NCBI RefSeq assembly: GCF_017794765.1
Contig: NZ_CP051236.1
Span: forward strand, 508,672-572,671
DNA length: 64,000 nt
DNA from: Nitratireductor sp.
Lineage (GTDB): Bacteria; Pseudomonadota; Alphaproteobacteria; Rhizobiales; Rhizobiaceae
Direction of reading: 5' to 3'
Shown one piece after another: positions 51,588 through 61,817 of the stretch. Each line of letters opens with the position of its first letter. The stretch's first letter is position 1. The notes under the pieces are model-generated. The model ran no database searches, was not told where the DNA came from, and saw only the letters and a list, made by a program, of their open reading frames with translations. The translations under genes and the position numbers were made by a program.

Positions 51588-54284
51588 GTGACCAAATCTC
51601 TAGACAGTTTCAATTGCCGTCGCACCCTCCAGGTGGGGGATGCGGAGTATGTTTATTTCGACCTCAAGGAGGCCGAGAAAAACGGTCTCGAAGGCATTTC
51701 CCGCCTGCCCTTCTCCATGAAGGTGCTGCTTGAAAACCTGCTGCGCAACGAAGACGGACGCTCGGTCACCAAGTCCGATATCGAAGCGGTCGCGGCATGG
51801 CTCGACGACCGCGGCACGGCCGGCCACGAGATCGCCTACCGTCCGGCCCGTGTGCTCATGCAGGATTTCACCGGCGTTCCTGCCGTGGTGGATCTCGCCG
51901 CCATGCGCGACGCCATGGTTTCGCTCGGCGGCGACCCGCAGAAGATCAACCCACTGGTGCCCGTCGATCTCGTCATCGACCACTCGGTCATCGTCGATGA
52001 ATTCGGCACACCGAAGGCCTTCGCGCGCAATGTCGAGCTGGAATACCAGCGCAATGGCGAGCGCTACCGCTTCCTCAAATGGGGTCAGAAGGCGTTCAAG
52101 AACTTCCGCGTCGTGCCGCCCGGCACCGGCATCTGCCACCAGGTGAACCTTGAATATCTCGGTCAGGCCGTCTGGACGAAGGATGAGGACGGCAAGACGA
52201 TTGCCTATCCTGACACCTGCGTCGGCACCGATTCGCACACGACCATGATCAACGGTCTCGGCGTGCTCGGCTGGGGCGTTGGCGGCATCGAGGCCGAAGC
52301 GGCCATGCTCGGCCAGCCGATCTCCATGCTCCTGCCCGAAGTCATCGGTTTCAAGCTCACCGGCAGGCTGAAGGAAGGCGTGACGGCCACCGATCTGGTG
52401 CTCACCGTCGTGCAGATGCTGCGCAAGAAGGGCGTTGTCGGCAAGTTCGTCGAGTTCTTCGGCGAAGGCCTCGACCATCTGACGCTGGCAGACGCAGCCA
52501 CGATCGGTAATATGGGTCCGGAATACGGCGCTACCTGCGGCTTCTTCCCGGTCGATTCGGAAACACTGAACTACCTCAACGTCTCCGGCCGCTCGAAGGA
52601 GCGCATCGCGCTCGTGGAAGCCTACTGCAAGGCGCAGGGCATGTTCCGCGAGACAGGCACCGAGCATCCGGTCTTCACTGACACGCTCGAGCTTGACCTT
52701 GGCGAAGTCGTTCCGTCAATGGCTGGCCCGAAGCGTCCCGAAGGCCGCATCCCGCTCGAGAACATTGCATCCGGTTTCGCCGAATCGCTCGAGAAGGAAT
52801 ACAAAAAGGATCCGTCCACACTCGAACAGCGCTGGAAGGTTGAAGGGGAGGACTACGACCTCGGCCACGGTGACGTGGCGATTGCCGCCATCACCTCCTG
52901 CACCAACACCTCGAACCCAAGCGTGCTGATCGGCGCCGGCCTTCTCGCCCGCAACGCCAACCGCCTCGGCCTCAGGCAGAAGCCATGGGTGAAGACCTCG
53001 CTCGCCCCCGGCTCGCAGGTGGTTGCCGAATATCTGGAGAATTCCGGCCTGCAGAAGGAACTCGACCAGATCGGCTTCAACCTCGTCGGCTTCGGCTGCA
53101 CGACCTGCATCGGCAACTCCGGACCGCTTCCGGCCCCGGTCTCCAAGACCATCAACGACAAGGGTCTGATCGCTGCCGGCGTTCTCTCCGGCAACCGCAA
53201 CTTCGAAGGCCGCATCTCGCCGGATGTGCAGGCCAACTACCTGGCTTCGCCGCCGCTGGTCGTCGCCTACGCGCTCGCCGGTTCGGTCACCAAGGACCTG
53301 ACAAAGGAACCAATCGGTCAGGACAAGGACGGCAACGACGTCTATCTGAAGGACATCTGGCCCTCCAATCAGGAGATTCAGGAGTTCATCCAGAAGAACG
53401 TCACCCGCGATCTTTTCGAGAAGAAGTATGCCGAGGTCTTCACCGGCGACGAGAACTGGCAGGCCGTACAGGTGCCGGAAGGCGAGACCTATGCATGGGA
53501 CGACAAGTCGACCTATGTGCAGAACCCGCCCTACTTTGTCGGCATGAAGAAGACGACCGGCGATGTGAGTGACATCAAGAATGCACGCATCCTCGGCCTG
53601 TTCGGCGACAAGATCACCACCGATCACATTTCGCCCGCCGGTTCCATCAAGGCACAGTCGCCAGCCGGCAAGTACCTGATGGACAATGGCGTGGGCGTGG
53701 CCGACTTCAACCAGTACGGCACGCGCCGCGGCAACCATGAGGTGATGATGCGAGGCACGTTCGCCAACATCCGCATCCGCAACCACATGCTGGGCGAAAA
53801 CGGTACCGAAGGCGGCTACACGATCCACTATCCCTCCAAGGAGGAGATGTCGATCTACGACGCAGCCATGGAATACCGCAAGGAAGGCGTGCCGCTCGTT
53901 GTGTTCGCCGGCGGCGAATATGGCAACGGCTCCTCGCGCGACTGGGCTGCCAAGGGCACCAACCTGCTCGGCGTCCGCGCCGTCATCTCCGAGAGCTACG
54001 AGCGCATCCACCGCTCCAATCTGGTTGGCATGGGCGTCATTCCCTTCGTCTTTGCCGACGAAGGAACGAGCTGGTCAAGCCTCGGCCTGAAGGGCGATGA
54101 GACCGTCACCATCGACGGGCTGGAGACCATCAAGCCGCGCGCCACGGTGAACGCGAAGATCACCTTTGCCGACGGTTCGGTCAAAGAGGTTCCGCTTCTG
54201 TGCCGTATCGATACGCTGGATGAGCTTGAATACTTCAAGAATGGCGGCATCCTGCAATATGTGCTGCGCGACCTGGCCGCCTGA
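51588..54284 (+). CDS. acnA: Aconitate hydratase A
   Basis: TCA-cycle enzyme of 898 residues interconverting citrate and isocitrate. The 4Fe-4S cysteines are C438 in [11 protein letters not shown], and C504 and C507 in [10 protein letters not shown]. The swivel domain near the C-terminus has [37 protein letters not shown]. The start is GTG 51588 (TKSLDSFNC...) after AGGATAGGATCGCCC; the ribosome site is moderate. It is a single gene ended by a strong hairpin, preceded by an Irr-type box. Confidence 0.96.
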   Translation: MTKSLDSFNCRRTLQVGDAEYVYFDLKEAEKNGLEGISRLPFSMKVLLENLLRNEDGRSVTKSDIEAVAAWLDDRGTAGHEIAYRPARVLMQDFTGVPAVVDLAAMRDAMVSLGGDPQKINPLVPVDLVIDHSVIVDEFGTPKAFARNVELEYQRNGERYRFLKWGQKAFKNFRVVPPGTGICHQVNLEYLGQAVWTKDEDGKTIAYPDTCVGTDSHTTMINGLGVLGWGVGGIEAEAAMLGQPISMLLPEVIGFKLTGRLKEGVTATDLVLTVVQMLRKKGVVGKFVEFFGEGLDHLTLADAATIGNMGPEYGATCGFFPVDSETLNYLNVSGRSKERIALVEAYCKAQGMFRETGTEHPVFTDTLELDLGEVVPSMAGPKRPEGRIPLENIASGFAESLEKEYKKDPSTLEQRWKVEGEDYDLGHGDVAIAAITSCTNTSNPSVLIGAGLLARNANRLGLRQKPWVKTSLAPGSQVVAEYLENSGLQKELDQIGFNLVGFGCTTCIGNSGPLPAPVSKTINDKGLIAAGVLSGNRNFEGRISPDVQANYLASPPLVVAYALAGSVTKDLTKEPIGQDKDGNDVYLKDIWPSNQEIQEFIQKNVTRDLFEKKYAEVFTGDENWQAVQVPEGETYAWDDKSTYVQNPPYFVGMKKTTGDVSDIKNARILGLFGDKITTDHISPAGSIKAQSPAGKYLMDNGVGVADFNQYGTRRGNHEVMMRGTFANIRIRNHMLGENGTEGGYTIHYPSKEEMSIYDAAMEYRKEGVPLVVFAGGEYGNGSSRDWAAKGTNLLGVRAVISESYERIHRSNLVGMGVIPFVFADEGTSWSSLGLKGDETVTIDGLETIKPRATVNAKITFADGSVKEVPLLCRIDTLDELEYFKNGGILQYVLRDLAA

Positions 54285-54311
54285 CGGGGCCACGCAGACG
54301 CGATGATCAGA

Positions 54312-54341
54312 CCGCCGGCGGAAACGCCGGCGGTTTTTTTT
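54312..54341 (+). terminator. Rho-independent terminator after acnA
   Basis: Perfect 9-bp stem CCGCCGGCG (54312-54320) / CGCCGGCGG (54325-54333) closed by a GAAA tetraloop and followed by eight T. Confidence 0.95.
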
Positions 54342-54457
54342 CGCCTGAAGACGCTCCGCCAATCGGCTCACCGGAACGTGACTTCTTGTTGAGGCTCGCT
54401 CGCTCCTATAGTTCTGAAACAAAGCAATGTTCGCTTCAATTTCCACACGGAGAGCGC

Positions 54458-55222
54458 ATGTTCCGGCTCTGGACACCAGGCCATTTCACGGCACTGGCTT
54501 TAGGCTTACTCGCCGCCATTGGCCCAGCGGAGGCGGAGAACACGGGTCGCCCGATCGGTGTTGTAGAACTCTTTACGAGCCAGGGGTGCAACTCCTGCCC
54601 TCCAGCGGACGCGGTTCTCGATGAGCTCGCCTCCCGTAAAGATGTCGTCGCACTCGCCTATCACGTCGACTACTGGGACTATTTAGGCTGGCGCGACGCA
54701 CTCGCACGCCCCGCCAATTCTGAACGGCAACGAAAGTATGCCGGCACCCTTCAGAAGAGTTCGGTTTACACCCCTCAGGCTATTGTCAACGGCCACCGTG
54801 ATATGAATGGCGCCAATCGAGCCGAGGTCATGTCGACGCTTGAAGCGCTGGCAGGAACGGCAGCTGGGCTCCAGGTGGATCTGTCTCTGGAAGACACGGG
54901 TGACAGCATCATTGTCAGCGTTGGCTCATTGCCTGAAGGCCTTGAGGACAAAGACATCAGCGCACATCTGGTCTTTGTGGATTATACACCAGAAAGCACC
55001 GTGGAGATTCGAGCCGGCGAAAATCGCGGGCGCACAATCCAGTATCGCAACGCGGTCAACCGCATTCAGACCATCGGCATGTGGGACGGCACCGCCAGGA
55101 AATTCGAAATGCCCAGGTCGGAGCTGATCCAGAAGGGCAATGGCTGCGCATTGCTGCTCCAGCGTGTCGATGGAAGTGGCTTGCCCGGCGCAATACTTGG
55201 CGCCATCGCACTCAACCCATAA
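54458..55222 (+). CDS. DUF1223 secreted thioredoxin-like protein
   Basis: About 254 residues. The signal peptide is RLWTPGHFTALALGLLAAIGPAEAE (cleavage about 24-26). The mature domain opens IGVVELFTSQGCNSCPPADAVLDELA, a CxxC pair in a thioredoxin-like setting, followed by ALAYHVDYWDYLGWRDALA and TPQAIVNGHRDMNGAN, which define DUF1223. GGAG lies 5 bases before ATG 54458. Probably a periplasmic redox protein; no function has been assigned to the family. Confidence 0.88.
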   Translation: MFRLWTPGHFTALALGLLAAIGPAEAENTGRPIGVVELFTSQGCNSCPPADAVLDELASRKDVVALAYHVDYWDYLGWRDALARPANSERQRKYAGTLQKSSVYTPQAIVNGHRDMNGANRAEVMSTLEALAGTAAGLQVDLSLEDTGDSIIVSVGSLPEGLEDKDISAHLVFVDYTPESTVEIRAGENRGRTIQYRNAVNRIQTIGMWDGTARKFEMPRSELIQKGNGCALLLQRVDGSGLPGAILGAIALNP

Positions 55223-55257
55223 CACCCGCCAAAGGTTCACCGATGAAAGGCTGGTCC

Positions 55258-55293
55258 CAAAAGAAAAACCGGTGCTGACTCATTCAGCACCGG
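55258..55293 (-). terminator. Strong minus-strand terminator
   Basis: Perfect 10-bp stem CCGGTGCTGA (55269-55278) / TCAGCACCGG (55284-55293) with a CTCAT loop. On the minus strand it is followed by TTTTTCTTTTGGG; on the plus strand there is no T-tract. It therefore points to a leftward transcript arising inside 55294-55738, where no annotated gene runs leftwards. Confidence 0.7.
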
Positions 55294-55487
55294 CTGTATT
55301 CCTTTGGGACCGTTGCCTTGCTCGGGCGTCCGAGAGTTGGTTCGATCCGGTCATGACCCCGAGGGCGGGGGGGCTTGGGGTTTTCGGGATCCGTGTCCGG
55401 ACCGAACCGTCTCAGGCAACGTTCGGATCGTTGCGGCACAATGGGGCGTGAGCTTGAACAAAATGCGGCAAGAAAAAGGCACGCCAT
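55284..55487 (-). CDS. Possible small protein ending at the minus-strand terminator
   Basis: Open frame of about 67 residues from ATG 55487 (MACLFLAAFCSSSRPIV...; a TTG 15 bases earlier is also possible). The first 16 residues are hydrophobic and signal-like, and the rest is basic and proline-rich (GPDTDPENPKPPRPRGHD, GRPSKATVPKEYSRC). Its TGA lies inside the left arm of the terminator hairpin on that strand, as is common for real genes. No ribosome site or family is recognised, so it may instead be part of a non-coding transcript. Confidence 0.33.
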   Translation of the reverse strand: MACLFLAAFCSSSRPIVPQRSERCLRRFGPDTDPENPKPPRPRGHDRIEPTLGRPSKATVPKEYSRC

Positions 55488-55738
55488 CACCAATTCCGAC
55501 AAACGGTCCCGATTTGTGACTACCGGCTAAGAGATGAGGCTTGCAGAGCACGTATTCATACGTCGGCAAAAGATGTGGACGGATATAACCACTCCGATAC
55601 CCCGGTCATCAAGAAGGATGACGCACGCCCGCAGGCCCCGTCGCGCCGCCCATCACGGGTCTCGGCAATGTGGGCTTGCAATTCCGTCTATGGCGGGCGA
55701 ATCTTCCCTTGTCACCAAATCGTCATGAGGTATCGCCA

Positions 55739-56122
55739 ATGACCGATTACGGCAGCGCCAGGGAGGATAGGGAAGGGTCCGGGATACTGATCCCGCTGCA
55801 CGAGGCACGCAGGGTACGTTCCGACCTCCCCGTAACCTTCGAGCGGCGCGAATTGGATCAAATTCTGCGCATCTATGGCCGCATGGTCGCCGCGGGTGAA
55901 TGGCGTGATTATGCCATTGATCATCTCAGGGACCGGGCCATCTTCTCCGTCTTCAGGCGAACCAGCGAGGTCCCGTTGTTTCAGATTGTCAAAGACCCCA
56001 AACTGACACGGAAGCAGGGTGCCTACAGCGTCATCGCTGCCACCGGCGCGATCCTGAAGCGCGGGCATGAACTGGCCCGTGTCCTGGCGGTGTTCGACAA
56101 AAAGCTGAAACTCGTTACCTAG
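55739..56122 (+). CDS. DUF2794 domain-containing protein
   Basis: Alphaproteobacterial protein of 127 residues. DUF2794 features are the VTFERRELDQILRIYGRMVAAGEWRDYAIDHLRDRAIFSVFRRTSEVPLFQIVKDPKLTRKQGAYSVIAATGAILKRGHELARVLAVFDKKLKLV core, nearly the whole length. Start ATG 55739 has GAGG upstream; the longer frame is not family-like. Function unknown. It ends 6 bases from the convergent GNAT gene. Confidence 0.9.
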   Translation: MTDYGSAREDREGSGILIPLHEARRVRSDLPVTFERRELDQILRIYGRMVAAGEWRDYAIDHLRDRAIFSVFRRTSEVPLFQIVKDPKLTRKQGAYSVIAATGAILKRGHELARVLAVFDKKLKLVT

Positions 56123-56128
56123 ACGAAG

Positions 56129-56701
56129 TCAGCGGACGGTCTCACCGCGAAACAGCCGCTCGGGAACAGACTGGGGATCAGGTGGCGCACCGTCCCCTTC
56201 GTTGAGGGCCAGTTGCATGAAGACCGTGTCGAGCCAGCGGCCGTGTTTGAAACCGCTGCCATGAAGAACGCCGGCATCGCGGAAACCCGCGGCCCGATGC
56301 AGCTTCACCGAAGCGCTTTCTTCCGAACCATCCCCGATAACCGCAACGATCTGGCGAAATCCGCGTTGCTCGCACGCTGCAATCAGCGTCTGGAGCAAAC
56401 GCCGCCCAATGCCACGCCCCTGTGCCTCCGGTGCCAGGTAAACCGAATCCTCGACCATGAACCGATAGGCCCGCCGCGGGCGAAACGGCCCTGCATATGC
56501 GTATCCGAGAACGCCACTTCCATCTTCCGCAACGATATAGGGATAGCCGCTGCGAATGAGCGCCTCCATGCGCTCAAGCATTTCTGCCTCGCCTGGCGGT
56601 TCGAGCTCATAACTTGCCGTTCCCTCGGTCACGGCTTGCGCGTAGATGCGGGCAATGGCTGAGACGTCGTGCGGGCTTGCGGGGCGAATGGCGGGTTTCA
56701 T
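56129..56701 (-). CDS. GNAT N-acetyltransferase, phosphinothricin acetyltransferase-like
   Basis: Acetyl-CoA transferase of 190 residues. PAT/Bar-like landmarks are EGTASYELEPPGEAEMLERM, YVAEDGSG-type VAEDGSGVLGYAYAGPFRPRRAYRFMVEDSVYLAPEAQGRGIGRRLLQTLI (with QGRGIG as the CoA loop) and HRAAGFRDAGVLHGSGFKHGRWLDTVFMQ. Substrates are usually amines such as methionine sulfoximine or phosphinothricin. Start ATG 56701 is chosen over a longer frame that runs into the terminator. Confidence 0.88.
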   Translation of the reverse strand: MKPAIRPASPHDVSAIARIYAQAVTEGTASYELEPPGEAEMLERMEALIRSGYPYIVAEDGSGVLGYAYAGPFRPRRAYRFMVEDSVYLAPEAQGRGIGRRLLQTLIAACEQRGFRQIVAVIGDGSEESASVKLHRAAGFRDAGVLHGSGFKHGRWLDTVFMQLALNEGDGAPPDPQSVPERLFRGETVR

Positions 56702-56731
56702 GAAAGCTCGAAGATCGTTCTGGAATGACGC

Positions 56732-56760
56732 AAAAAGGGCGGCCCGAAAGCCGCCCTTTA
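56732..56760 (-). terminator. Terminator of the BAX-inhibitor-1 gene
   Basis: 10-bp stem AAAGGGCGGC (56734-56743) / GCCGCCCTTT (56750-56759) with a 6-base loop. Read leftwards it ends in CTTTTTG, 28 bases after the stop of the leftward BI-1 gene. Confidence 0.85.
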
Positions 56761-56787
56761 ATAGCACTGTTTCAGGCCCCGTGCGCA

Positions 56788-57528
56788 CTACTCGCGATTG
56801 CCGAGGAACTGCAGCAGGAACATGAACAGGTTGATGAAGTCGAGATAGAGACGCAGCGCACCCATGATCGCCTTGCGACCGGAAACGGTGGCGTCGTCAC
56901 CCTCGTAATACATCTCCTTGATCTGCTGGGTGTCGTAGGCTGTGAGGCCCGCAAACACCAGAACGCCGATCACCGAAATGGCGAACTGCAGCGCCGAAGA
57001 GCCGAGGAAGATGTTCACGATCGAGGCAATGATGATGCCGATCAGACCCATGAACAGGAACGACCCCATGCCCGAAAGGTCACGCCTGGTCGTATAACCC
57101 CAGAGCGACAGTGCGCCGAACGAAGCGGCGGTGATGAAGAAGGTGCGGACAATGCTCTCGCCGGTGAACACCAGGAAGATCGTCGACAGGGAGAGACCCA
57201 CCAGGGCTGAATAGACCCAGAAGGTCGTCTGCGCCGCTCCGACGCTCATGTTCTGAATGCGGAAGCTCAGGAAGAACACCAGCGCAAGCGGTGCGAGAAT
57301 GACAACCCAGCGGAAGGCGCTGGCATAGATGAGCTGGCCGAAAGCCGTCAGTTGGCCGTCGGCAATGGCAAGGTTGAATGCGCCAAAGGCTGCAAGGCCG
57401 GTGATTGCCAGGCCGAGCGCCATAAGGTTATAGACGCGAATCATGTAGGCGCGCAGGCCCTCGTCGATGGCCGCGTCCGCGCGCACGCCGGGCGTTGCGC
57501 GGGCCTGATAGTTACGAAGGTCAGCCAT
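56788..57528 (-). CDS. BAX inhibitor-1 / YccA family membrane protein
   Basis: Integral membrane protein of 246 residues with seven hydrophobic segments. The family signature is complete: RAYMIRVYNLMALGLAITGLAAFGAF, SALVGLSLSTIFLVFTGESIVRTFFITAASFGALSLWGYTTRRDLSGMGSFLFMGLIGIIIA and AYDTQQIKEMYYEGDD, where the aspartates form the Ca2+/H+ sensing pair. Start ATG 57528 has GGGG 8 bases upstream. Members leak Ca2+ and modulate membrane-protease activity. Confidence 0.92.
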   Translation of the reverse strand: MADLRNYQARATPGVRADAAIDEGLRAYMIRVYNLMALGLAITGLAAFGAFNLAIADGQLTAFGQLIYASAFRWVVILAPLALVFFLSFRIQNMSVGAAQTTFWVYSALVGLSLSTIFLVFTGESIVRTFFITAASFGALSLWGYTTRRDLSGMGSFLFMGLIGIIIASIVNIFLGSSALQFAISVIGVLVFAGLTAYDTQQIKEMYYEGDDATVSGRKAIMGALRLYLDFINLFMFLLQFLGNRE

Positions 57529-57729
57529 AATTACCCCTTTCTGGCTTAAATCCCGTCCGGTGACGGCCAAAAGGCCGTGCGCCGCTGGCGGGATACCAGC
57601 ATGCGTAGATCAAATATGATGTCAGTTTGTGTTCAGGACAAGACCTCTCCGCATCGGAAAAGCACCTGCGGCAACAGTTCGCGGGCGAAATCGCGCCTCT
57701 CGACGCAGAAGGTTAACGGCTAATCAAGC

Positions 57730-60288
57730 TCACAGATTGCGCAAAACCGGTGCCGCCTTGTGTCCAAGAACCCGCCAGGTACCGATCAACCCGAACCCGA
57801 CCGTCAACACCAGTGCCACCGCCACCGTGGTCAGCGCAACCTCTGGAAGAAAGCTGGAAGGCAATCCCATGACCTTTGCCACCACAAACCACGCCGCGAC
57901 TCCACCGGCAAGCAATGCGAACACCGCAGTCGCAAGACCGATCAGCAGATATTCAAGCGAGAAGGCCGCAATCAGCGTCCGACGTGTCGCGCCCAGAGTT
58001 TTCAGAACGACCGCATCGTGAACCCGCGCCCGATTGCCTGCCGCCAGCGCACCGGAAAGCACCAGCACTGAAGCAATCAACGCAACGGCCGCAGCGGCGC
58101 GGATGGCTGTGGCCAACTGCTCGACAAGCCGGTTCACCACATCGAGTGCATCTTTCACCCGGACGGTGGTCACCGTGGGGAAGTTGCGGGTTACGGCGTT
58201 CAGAATCTGCGACTCGTCGGCCTGTGTAGCGTCAGCATCCGTCAATGTCGCCAGCCACGCGTGTGGTGCCCCGGAAAAAGTGTTGGGTGAAAACACCATC
58301 ACGAAATTGATGGCAAGCGTTTCCCATTCCACGGCGCGGAAATTGGCAATTCTGGCCGTGACCTCGCGCCCGAGGACGTTGACGGTGATCGTGTCACCGA
58401 TCTTCAGGCCAAGCTCTCCACCTTCTTCCGCCGTGAAGGACACAAGCGGCTCTCCCTCATAATCCGCCGGCCACCATTCACCCTGCGTGAGCGTGGAGTT
58501 CTCGGGTGCGTTGCGGGCATAGGTGATGCCGCGATCTCCGCGCAGCACCCAGCCACCCTCCGGGGGAATCTCCATGTCCCGGACATTGATATCGTTGAGC
58601 GCCGTGATCCGTCCACGCAGCATTGGCACCTGGATCAGCTTGCCGCCAGGCGCTTCCCGGTTGACCAGATCAGAGAAGGCTTCCACCTCGCCACTCTGGA
58701 TGTCTACAAAGAAGAAGTTCGGAGCGACTTCCGGCAAATTGCCTGTGATCTGGCGGCGCAGATTCCCGTCGATCAGCGCCAGCGTGGCAAGCAATGTCAG
58801 ACCGAGACCCAGCGAAAGCACCACGGAGGGAGTCAGCGCGCCGGGGCGGTGGATATTGCCCAGCGCCAGACGCATTGGCGTGGATGCAACGCGCGGACTG
58901 CGACGCGCGAGCCATTCGATGCCAAGCGCCACGACCCTTAAAACGATAAACGCGAACACGGTCGCACCAACGAAAATTGCCGCCATGCGCCGATCGTCGG
59001 AGAACCAGATGGCAAAACCCGCCAGGCCGGCGGCGATGGCAACCGAGAGTGCGATATAGATCGGACGTGGCCAGCCGCGGCCATCCACGCCCATTTCGCG
59101 AAACAGCGCCGTCGCCGGCACATCACGAGCGCGGCCGAGAGGCATCAGCGCGAACACAAGCGTGATCATGACGCCGAACAGTGCAGCCACCAGAAGAGCC
59201 GCAGGATAGATCCCCCCCGTGGCAGGAACCGGCAGGACACTTGCCAGGACCGCTGATGCGCCGAACGGCATCAGGGCGCCGATCACAAGGCCGGCCAGAA
59301 TGCCGATAGCGGCAATCATCATTATCTGCACGAGGTAGACGGTGAAGACGAACCCTCCGGAAGCGCCCAGGCTCTTGAAGGTCGCGATCACGGCGCGCTT
59401 GCTGTCCAGATAGGCGCGCACCGCATTGGCGACACCCACGCCGCCCACGACAAGAGCCGTCAGACCCACCAGGGTCAGAAACTGCGAAAACCGTTCGATA
59501 TTGCGAGATAACGCGGGGGCGGCATTGCTGCGGGTGCGGATGCTCCACCCGGCCTCCGGGAACGCAGCCATCGCTCGCGCCTGTACAGCCTCCAGCGTAC
59601 CCGCATCATCACCAAGCCGCACCTTGTAAACATGCTCGACGAGACTGCCTGGCTGAACAAGCCCGGTAGCTTCAAGCGCATCCAGCGAAATCATCAGCCG
59701 CGGTGCAAAGCCGAACCCGTCGGAAACGGCATCCGGCTCGCTGACGAGAACGGCGCGAAGTTCGATCGTTGCACCGCCCAGCATGATGCGGTCGCCAATG
59801 CCAAGGCCCAGTCGTTCAAAGAGCAATTCCGGTGCCGCCGCCCCATAGGCACCATTGATTTTTTCAAAGAGCGCGTCATGCGAGAGCTGCGGCTCCGTCA
59901 CCCGCTCCCCATAGAGCGGATAGAGCGCATCGACGGCCTTCACCTCCACCAGTGTCTGATCCGAACCGTCAGGAAGCCGGGCCATGGAGCGCATGTTCGC
60001 GCTCTCGGCCACATCGCCCAACCCTGAAAGAAACGCTTGCTCCGCATCGCTGCTGCGCCTCTGGTTCAGTTCGAACCGCAGGTCGGCGGCCAGTAACGAC
60101 TGGCCCTCCGCTTCCACGGCCCCGGTAATCGCGGTGGCAACCGAATTGACACCGCCAATGGCGCCAACGCCCAGCGCAATGCAGGCCAGAAAGATGAAAA
60201 ATCCCGAGAGCCCGCCCCGCATCTCGCGTAGCGAAAAACGGAACGCCAGACCGAGCATGCGGCCGAAACTCATCTCCGCGGGCCTCAT
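57730..60288 (-). CDS. ABC transporter permease, YbbP/FtsX type
   Basis: Large permease of 852 residues. The layout is N-terminal span (about 27-47), a periplasmic domain, three spans (about 260-385) forming one FtsX domain, a further pair (about 400-450), a second periplasmic domain (500-700), and a closing FtsX domain (about 715-840). It resembles YbbP, which with the YbbA ATPase and TesA-type lysophospholipase forms an operon in E. coli. The start overlaps the ATPase stop in an ATGA junction. Confidence 0.88.
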   Translation of the reverse strand: MRPAEMSFGRMLGLAFRFSLREMRGGLSGFFIFLACIALGVGAIGGVNSVATAITGAVEAEGQSLLAADLRFELNQRRSSDAEQAFLSGLGDVAESANMRSMARLPDGSDQTLVEVKAVDALYPLYGERVTEPQLSHDALFEKINGAYGAAAPELLFERLGLGIGDRIMLGGATIELRAVLVSEPDAVSDGFGFAPRLMISLDALEATGLVQPGSLVEHVYKVRLGDDAGTLEAVQARAMAAFPEAGWSIRTRSNAAPALSRNIERFSQFLTLVGLTALVVGGVGVANAVRAYLDSKRAVIATFKSLGASGGFVFTVYLVQIMMIAAIGILAGLVIGALMPFGASAVLASVLPVPATGGIYPAALLVAALFGVMITLVFALMPLGRARDVPATALFREMGVDGRGWPRPIYIALSVAIAAGLAGFAIWFSDDRRMAAIFVGATVFAFIVLRVVALGIEWLARRSPRVASTPMRLALGNIHRPGALTPSVVLSLGLGLTLLATLALIDGNLRRQITGNLPEVAPNFFFVDIQSGEVEAFSDLVNREAPGGKLIQVPMLRGRITALNDINVRDMEIPPEGGWVLRGDRGITYARNAPENSTLTQGEWWPADYEGEPLVSFTAEEGGELGLKIGDTITVNVLGREVTARIANFRAVEWETLAINFVMVFSPNTFSGAPHAWLATLTDADATQADESQILNAVTRNFPTVTTVRVKDALDVVNRLVEQLATAIRAAAAVALIASVLVLSGALAAGNRARVHDAVVLKTLGATRRTLIAAFSLEYLLIGLATAVFALLAGGVAAWFVVAKVMGLPSSFLPEVALTTVAVALVLTVGFGLIGTWRVLGHKAAPVLRNL

Positions 60289-60986
60289 GCCATTGCGGCC
60301 TTGTCCAGGGCGGGGTGCTGCTCTATGCGGCCGGAGCGCATTGCCACCTGGCGCTCACAGCGTGCTGCGAGGGCAGGATCGTGCGTAACAAGCACCAACG
60401 ATGTGCCACGCTCCTTTGCCTTGGCGAAAAGCATGTCGGAAATTTGCCTGCCGGTCGCCTGGTCGAGATTGCCGGTTGGCTCATCGGCGATCAGGATGGC
60501 CGGTCCCGGTGCCAGCGCGCGGGCTATGGCCACGCGCTGCTGCTCACCGCCCGAGAGCTCGCCCGGATAATGCGTCAGACGCTGTGAGAGACCCACGGCA
60601 GCCAGTTCTTCCTCGGCTGCACCAAAGGGATCGGAATGGCCCGCCAGTTCCAGCGGCACAGCGACGTTCTCCAGCGCCGTCATGTTGGGGATAAGATGGA
60701 AGGACTGGAAAACAATGCCGATGGAGCGGCCACGAAAGGCGGCAATCGCATCTTCGCTCAGCGCGTTGATCTGTGTTCCGCCGACGCGCACAATGCCGTC
60801 ATCCACACGCTCCAGCCCTGCGATCACCATCAGGAGCGTCGATTTTCCCGAACCCGAGGGGCCGACGATTGCCGTAGAGCGCCCACGCTCTACGGAGAGG
60901 CTCACGCCTTTGAGAACATGCACGGAGGACGCGCCCTCCCCCAGTGTCAGAGACACGTTCTCAAGTTCGATCACGGCTTCTGTCAC
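60285..60986 (-). CDS. ABC transporter ATP-binding protein, YbbA/LolD type
   Basis: ATPase of 233 residues in the MacB/LolD subfamily. Walker A is GPSGSGKST (about 42-50), the signature is [15 protein letters not shown], Walker B is [12 protein letters not shown] and the H-loop is [12 protein letters not shown]. It overlaps the YbbP-type permease and is divergent from the TesA-like esterase gene over 80 bases, the arrangement also seen for ybbA and tesA in enterobacteria. Confidence 0.9.
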   Translation of the reverse strand: MTEAVIELENVSLTLGEGASSVHVLKGVSLSVERGRSTAIVGPSGSGKSTLLMVIAGLERVDDGIVRVGGTQINALSEDAIAAFRGRSIGIVFQSFHLIPNMTALENVAVPLELAGHSDPFGAAEEELAAVGLSQRLTHYPGELSGGEQQRVAIARALAPGPAILIADEPTGNLDQATGRQISDMLFAKAKERGTSLVLVTHDPALAARCERQVAMRSGRIEQHPALDKAAMA

Positions 60987-61066
60987 GGAAAAGACATCCT
61001 ATATTGGGAAGAGATGACGCTGGAATCGCACCAATGCACGGTTTTGGCAAATATGGGTTATCCCGC

Positions 61067-61738
61067 ATGGCATTCAAATTTTTTCGTCCTTTCGGCCAGT
61101 TCACAAAAATTTCATCGGCTGCTGCGGCGCTTGTCCTGATGCTTTCCGTGAGTGTAACCGCGCGTGCTGAAACCATCCGGATTGTTGGCTTCGGCGACAG
61201 TCTGATGGCGGGCTACAATCTCGGGCCGGGCGAGGGTTTCCCCGAACAGCTCGAAGACGCGCTCAGGGCCGAGGGCTATGATGTCGCCATCGCCAATGCA
61301 GGTGTTTCCGGCGATACGACGAGCGGTGGGCTTTCCCGCCTTGAATGGTCTGTTCCCGAAGAGGCGGATATTGTGCTTCTGGAGCTCGGTGCGAATGACA
61401 TGCTGCGCGGCATTTCGCCCGCCTCCACCGAGCAGAATCTCGACCGGATGATCGCCATGCTGAAGGAACGCGGCCAGCAAGTGATCCTGGCTGGCATGCT
61501 GGCTGCACCCAATCTCGGCGAGGACTATGCCGCCGCCTTCAATCCGCTCTATGAACGGCTGGCCAATAAGCACGGGATCCACCTCATTCCGTTCTTTCTT
61601 GACGGCGTGGCCGCCGAACCGTCTCTGCTTCTGGAAGACGGTATGCATCCGAATGCCCAGGGCATTGCACGTATGGTGGAGCGTATTCTGCCCACCTTCC
61701 GCACAGTCCTCGATGAGCGATCCGAAGAAGGCGCGTAA
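61067..61738 (+). CDS. SGNH-hydrolase arylesterase / lysophospholipase (TesA-like)
   Basis: Periplasmic esterase of about 223 residues. The signal is FFRPFGQFTKISSAAAALVLMLSVSVTARAE. SGNH blocks are GFGDSLMAGY (catalytic Ser), GVSGDTTSGG, LGANDMLRG and DGMHPNAQG (Asp/His). It matches TesA, a thioesterase-I/lysophospholipase. I chose ATG 61067 for a compact signal; ATG 61034 would add 11 residues. Divergent from the YbbA-type ATPase gene, hinting at a lipid-related function for the exporter. Confidence 0.9.
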   Translation: MAFKFFRPFGQFTKISSAAAALVLMLSVSVTARAETIRIVGFGDSLMAGYNLGPGEGFPEQLEDALRAEGYDVAIANAGVSGDTTSGGLSRLEWSVPEEADIVLLELGANDMLRGISPASTEQNLDRMIAMLKERGQQVILAGMLAAPNLGEDYAAAFNPLYERLANKHGIHLIPFFLDGVAAEPSLLLEDGMHPNAQGIARMVERILPTFRTVLDERSEEGA

Positions 61739-61817
61739 AACCTGATAAAGAAACCGCTTGCTCACAGTGGCAATCGATGATTCGCTGTACTCGACACTGC
61801 GATTCGAGGAGGTTGCC

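Larger units (their letters stand above)
55223..55738. other. Long intergenic region between DUF1223 and DUF2794 genes
   Basis: 516 bases without a secure gene. Contents: the leftward terminator at 55258-55293, the possible small protein at 55284-55487, and a plain GC-rich stretch from about 55500 to 55738 that should hold the promoter of the DUF2794 gene. A small RNA encoded leftwards is an alternative reading of the terminator. Confidence 0.5.

Noticed and set aside
52716..54011. 431-codon open frame on the minus strand
   Set aside because: Mirror frame of acnA, a strongly conserved gene; no independent evidence.
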